Source: Devosia sp. (GTDB lineage: Bacteria > Pseudomonadota > Alphaproteobacteria > Rhizobiales > Devosiaceae). From it: a DNA stretch of 64,000 bases. Where the stretch lies: positions 1-64,000 of the forward strand of contig NZ_JACZKG010000070.1 of assembly GCF_014860165.1 (NCBI RefSeq), given 5' to 3'. Both the position numbers and the translations under genes were made by a program. The notes beneath the pieces were generated by a model. It did no database searches. It was not told the DNA's origin and was given only the letters and a program-made list of their open reading frames with translations. Shown here in pieces: positions 57,626 to 64,000 of the stretch (position 1 is its first letter; every line of letters begins with the position of its first letter).

Positions 57626-57904
57626 TTACTTCCTCTTGGCCTTCTTGTCGGCCGCGTGACCGTAATAGGTACGGGTCGGGGCGAACTCGCCGAACTTGTG
57701 GCCGATCATGTCTTCGGTGACGCTGACCGGAATGTGCTTCTGGCCGTTGTGGACACCAAAGGTGACGCCCACGAACTGCGGCAGGATGGTCGAACGGCGG
57801 CTCCAGATCTTGACCACGTCGCTGCGGCCGGACGCGAGGGCCTTCTCGGCCTTCTTGAGCATGTAGCCGTCGACAAACGGCCCCTTCCAGATTGAACGGG
57901 TCAT
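57626..57904 (-). CDS. rpsS: 30S ribosomal protein S19
   Basis: 92 residues, the usual size. [20 protein letters not shown], then [20 protein letters not shown] and [20 protein letters not shown]. In the head of the small subunit, with S13. Three bases after rplB. Confidence 0.99.
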   Translation of the reverse strand: MTRSIWKGPFVDGYMLKKAEKALASGRSDVVKIWSRRSTILPQFVGVTFGVHNGQKHIPVSVTEDMIGHKFGEFAPTRTYYGHAADKKAKRK

Positions 57905-57907
57905 GGC

Positions 57908-58747
57908 TTACCTGCCCTTCTTCACGTGACGCGAGCGAACGATGAACTTGTCCGTCGCCTTGTTGCTGCGGGTCTTCTTACCCTTGGTCGGCTTGCCCCA
58001 CGGGGTAACCGGGTGACGGCCACCAGAGGTACGGCCTTCACCACCACCATGCGGGTGATCGATCGGGTTCATGGTCACGCCGCGGTTGACGGGCTTGCGA
58101 CCCAGCCAACGGCTGCGACCGGCCTTGCCGAGCGACGTGTTGGAGTGATCCTGGTTCGACACGGCGCCGACCGTAGCAAGGCAGGTGCCATGCACGCGGC
58201 GCTGTTCGCCCGAGTTGAGGCGAAGGATCGCCCAACCCTGATCACGACCGACATACTGGGCATAAGCACCAGCCGAACGGGCGACCTGGCCGCCCTTGCG
58301 GGGCTTCAGCTCGATATTGTGCACGATCGTACCGACCGGCATGCGTTCCAGCGGCATCGCATTGCCCGGCTTCACGTCGACGGTGTTCATCGACGAGATG
58401 ACCTTGTCGCCAGCCGACAGGCGCTGCGGTGCGACGATATAGGCGAGTTCGCCGTCTTCGTACTTCACCAGAGCGATCCAGGCCGTGCGGTTCGGATCAT
58501 ATTCCAGGCGCTCGATCGTCCCGACCATGTCGAACTTGACACGCTTGAAGTCGATCATGCGGTAGGTGCGCTTGTGACCGCCACCGCGATGGAACGAGGT
58601 GATACGACCGCGGTTGTTGCGACCACCGGACTTGGACAGGCCTTCGGTCAAAGTCTTGACCGGCTTGCCCTTCCAGAGCTCCGAGCGATCGGTCGTCACG
58701 AGCTGACGACGGCCTTCGGAAGTGGGGTTGTAAGTTTTCAGAGCCAT
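57908..58747 (-). CDS. rplB: 50S ribosomal protein L2
   Basis: 279 residues. [20 protein letters not shown] near the N-terminus and the C-terminal [20 protein letters not shown] with the essential His. Required for peptidyl-transferase centre assembly. It follows rplW by 16 bases. Confidence 0.99.
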   Translation of the reverse strand: MALKTYNPTSEGRRQLVTTDRSELWKGKPVKTLTEGLSKSGGRNNRGRITSFHRGGGHKRTYRMIDFKRVKFDMVGTIERLEYDPNRTAWIALVKYEDGELAYIVAPQRLSAGDKVISSMNTVDVKPGNAMPLERMPVGTIVHNIELKPRKGGQVARSAGAYAQYVGRDQGWAILRLNSGEQRRVHGTCLATVGAVSNQDHSNTSLGKAGRSRWLGRKPVNRGVTMNPIDHPHGGGEGRTSGGRHPVTPWGKPTKGKKTRSNKATDKFIVRSRHVKKGR

Positions 58748-58763
58748 TTTTGTCTCTTATCCC

Positions 58764-59057
58764 TTAGAGGCCGGTCGAAATATCGATCGACTGGCCGTCG
58801 ACGAGGGTCACGATCGCCTTCTTGACGTCGTTGCGAGTTCCGAGCTGGCCGCGGAAGCGCTTCACCTTGCCCTTGCGGACCAGGGTGTTCACTGCCTTGA
58901 CCTTGACCGAGAACAGCTGCTCGACGGCAGCCTTGATGTCGGTCTTGTTCGCGTCGATCGCCACGTCGAAAACGACCTGGTTTGCTTCCGAAGCCATCGT
59001 CGACTTTTCAGTCACGACGGGGTTACGAATGATGTCGTAAGCGCTGAGCTTGTTCAT
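58764..59057 (-). CDS. rplW: 50S ribosomal protein L23
   Basis: 97 residues. [40 protein letters not shown] and [14 protein letters not shown]. The docking site for trigger factor and the signal recognition particle. Its start overlaps the rplD stop by four bases (ATGA). Confidence 0.98.
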   Translation of the reverse strand: MNKLSAYDIIRNPVVTEKSTMASEANQVVFDVAIDANKTDIKAAVEQLFSVKVKAVNTLVRKGKVKRFRGQLGTRNDVKKAIVTLVDGQSIDISTGL

Positions 59058-59674
59058 GCGAACCTCGCTTCCAGCGCTTCGAGCGCTGCCTTGGTCAGGA
59101 CGAGCTTGTCGCGCTTGAGGATCGACACAACGTTGATCCCCTGCACCGGCAGCACGTCGATATGCGGGATGTTGCGGGCGGACAGAGCGAAGTTCTGATC
59201 CACTGCTGCACCATCGATGATCAGCGCGTTGGTCCATTCCAGCTTGCCGAAGGTGGCCAGCAGACCTGCGGTCTTGGCTTCCTTCTGGGCAACGCTGTCG
59301 ACAACGATCAGCGAGCCCGACTTGGCCTTGGACGACAGGGCATGCTTCAGCGCCAGGGCGCGGACCTTCTTGGGAAGGTCGATGGCATGGCTGCGCGGGG
59401 TCGGGCCGAATGCACGACCACCACCACGGAACTGCGGAGCCTTGCGATCGCCATGGCGAGCGCCGCCCGAGCCCTTCTGCTTCACGAACTTCTTGCCCGT
59501 GCGCACGCCTTCCGAACGATGCTTGACATCGTGCGTGCCGGCCATCGCCTTGAGCTGCTGGTAGCGAACCATGCGGTGCAGGATGTCCTGGCGGACTTCC
59601 AGACCGAAGACGTCGTCAGCGAGCTGGATCGTGCCAGCGGCCTTGCCGTCGAGGGTTGTGACCTTGAGTTCCAT
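59054..59674 (-). CDS. rplD: 50S ribosomal protein L4
   Basis: 206 residues. [19 protein letters not shown] and the tunnel loop [20 protein letters not shown] are diagnostic. In E. coli L4 also represses the S10 operon; here its gene abuts rplC with no gap. Confidence 0.98.
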   Translation of the reverse strand: MELKVTTLDGKAAGTIQLADDVFGLEVRQDILHRMVRYQQLKAMAGTHDVKHRSEGVRTGKKFVKQKGSGGARHGDRKAPQFRGGGRAFGPTPRSHAIDLPKKVRALALKHALSSKAKSGSLIVVDSVAQKEAKTAGLLATFGKLEWTNALIIDGAAVDQNFALSARNIPHIDVLPVQGINVVSILKRDKLVLTKAALEALEARFA

Positions 59675-60376
59675 TTAGTTACCTTCCCCCGCGACTTCAG
59701 CGGCGGCCTTGAACGAGCCCGGGAAGGCAGCGCCCTTGGGGGCCGGCTTCTTCACCGCGTCCTTGATCATGATCCAAGCGCCCTTGGCGCCGGGAACCGA
59801 ACCCTGGATCATGATCAGACCACGTTCCACGTCGGTCTTGACGACCTTGACGTTCTGCGTGGTGATGCGACGATCGCCCATATGGCCCGGCATCTTCTTG
59901 TTCTTGAAGGTCTTACCCGGGTCCTGACGACCACCGGTAGAACCGATCGAGCGGTGCGAAACCGACACGCCGTGCGTTGCACGCAGACCGCCGAAGTTCC
60001 AGCGCTTCATGCCGCCGGCAAAGCCCTTACCGATCGAAGTGCCGGTGACGTCCACCAGCTGGCCTTCGACGAAATGGTCTGCCTGGAGCGTCGCGCCGAC
60101 CTCGATGAGGTTGGCTTCGTCGACGCGGAATTCCGCGACGTGGCGCTTGGGCTCGACCTTGGCGACGGCGAACTGGCCGCGCTCGGCCTTGGTCGTGTTC
60201 TTGACCTTGGCCTGGCCTGCGCCAAGCTGCAGGGCGACGTAGCCGTCCTTGTCAGCGGTCCGCTGGCCCACCACCTGGCAGTTCTGCAGCTCCAGCACCG
60301 TCACTGGAACGTGCGAGCCGTCCTCAGCGAAAATGCGGGTCATGCCCAGCTTCTGTGCGATCAATCCAGAACGCAT
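59675..60376 (-). CDS. rplC: 50S ribosomal protein L3
   Basis: 233 residues. [20 protein letters not shown], then [20 protein letters not shown] with the loop close to the peptidyl-transferase centre, and [19 protein letters not shown]. Longer than in E. coli by a C-terminal Lys/Ala-rich tail. A gap of 84 bases separates it from rpsJ. Confidence 0.98.
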   Translation of the reverse strand: MRSGLIAQKLGMTRIFAEDGSHVPVTVLELQNCQVVGQRTADKDGYVALQLGAGQAKVKNTTKAERGQFAVAKVEPKRHVAEFRVDEANLIEVGATLQADHFVEGQLVDVTGTSIGKGFAGGMKRWNFGGLRATHGVSVSHRSIGSTGGRQDPGKTFKNKKMPGHMGDRRITTQNVKVVKTDVERGLIMIQGSVPGAKGAWIMIKDAVKKPAPKGAAFPGSFKAAAEVAGEGN

Positions 60377-60460
60377 CGGTTGTTACCTTCTCTCTTGGCG
60401 CAGTACCGGGTCATGGTTTCAGAGGACCCTTTATCTGGTACGCGCGGAAAACTCGTTGTC

Positions 60461-60769
<309 letters not shown>

Positions 60770-60838
60770 CTTTGTAAATCCTGACGAAAATGGATCGCGG
60801 CGCGCGTTCATCCGCGCGCCGCGAATGTCTCTTGAGGC

Positions 60839-62029
<1,191 letters not shown>

Positions 62030-62084
62030 CGCTTCTCTCCGTATTCGTTAGCCCTGCGGCCAACCTTGAGTTTCAGTTTCTTGT

Positions 62085-64000
<1,916 letters not shown>

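Overview
The window is high-GC bacterial chromosome. It most likely comes from an alphaproteobacterium of the order Hyphomicrobiales, probably the Devosiaceae. Three things point there: tandem MipZ-type division ATPases, an SOS box of the alphaproteobacterial GAAC-N7-GAAC form, and the run rplQ / degQ / rarA / crcB / rluA-type / ATP12 chaperone beside the ribosomal operons. The genus-level placement is an inference from gene content and protein flavour, not from a search.

Layout. Positions 1-1.9 kb are sparse: a GlsB-type stress membrane protein lying between two copies of a direct repeat, and an acidic secreted protein. From 1.9 to 7.2 kb lie the replicative polymerase gene dnaE, a 32-codon membrane micro-ORF whose promoter carries a LexA box, and a SulP anion transporter. 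From 7.4 to 10.1 kb lie a DUF1275 membrane protein, a DUF3237 protein and an FAD monooxygenase. clpS-clpA follow (10.2-13.0 kb). Next comes a 0.4 kb unit in which a GIY-YIG nuclease gene sits between near-perfect inverted palindromic repeats (13.1-13.5 kb). From 13.7 to 22.6 kb there is a DacC-like carboxypeptidase with a SPOR domain, an unknown small gene, two mipZ paralogues, a J-domain membrane protein coupled to a VWA-like protein, DUF1489, a glutathione transferase, a second micro-ORF, a CPT-like kinase and mgtE. The stretch 23.0-24.6 kb is a small graveyard: two IS630 fragments and a truncated EamA transporter, next to tRNA-Leu(GAG).

From 24.9 to 46.6 kb the genes are mostly core or conserved: a lone FliN-like domain, lipB, doxX, rimO, an HPP-CBS protein, hydrolases, an SLC13 permease, folP-folB-folK, the crcB-rluA-gph-ATP12 operon, a patatin-like lipoprotein, rarA-degQ, an ornithine/lysine decarboxylase behind a structured leader, and an SDR reductase. 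From 46.7 kb to the right edge, all on the minus strand, runs the fused str-S10-spc-alpha superoperon in the order fusA (cut by the edge), tuf, rpsJ, rplC-D-W-B, rpsS, rplV, rpsC, rplP, rpmC, rpsQ, rplN-X-E, rpsN, rpsH, rplF-R, rpsE, rpmD, rplO, secY, adk, rpsM, rpsK, rpoA, rplQ. A convincing intrinsic terminator sits between rplO and secY, and a second hairpin lies between rpsK and rpoA.

The most interesting candidates are the LexA-controlled micro-membrane protein, which resembles the SidA type of division inhibitor in size and regulation; the inverted-repeat-bounded GIY-YIG unit; the two tandem mipZ genes; and the decarboxylase leader with a 35-codon upstream ORF whose stop overlaps the decarboxylase start.
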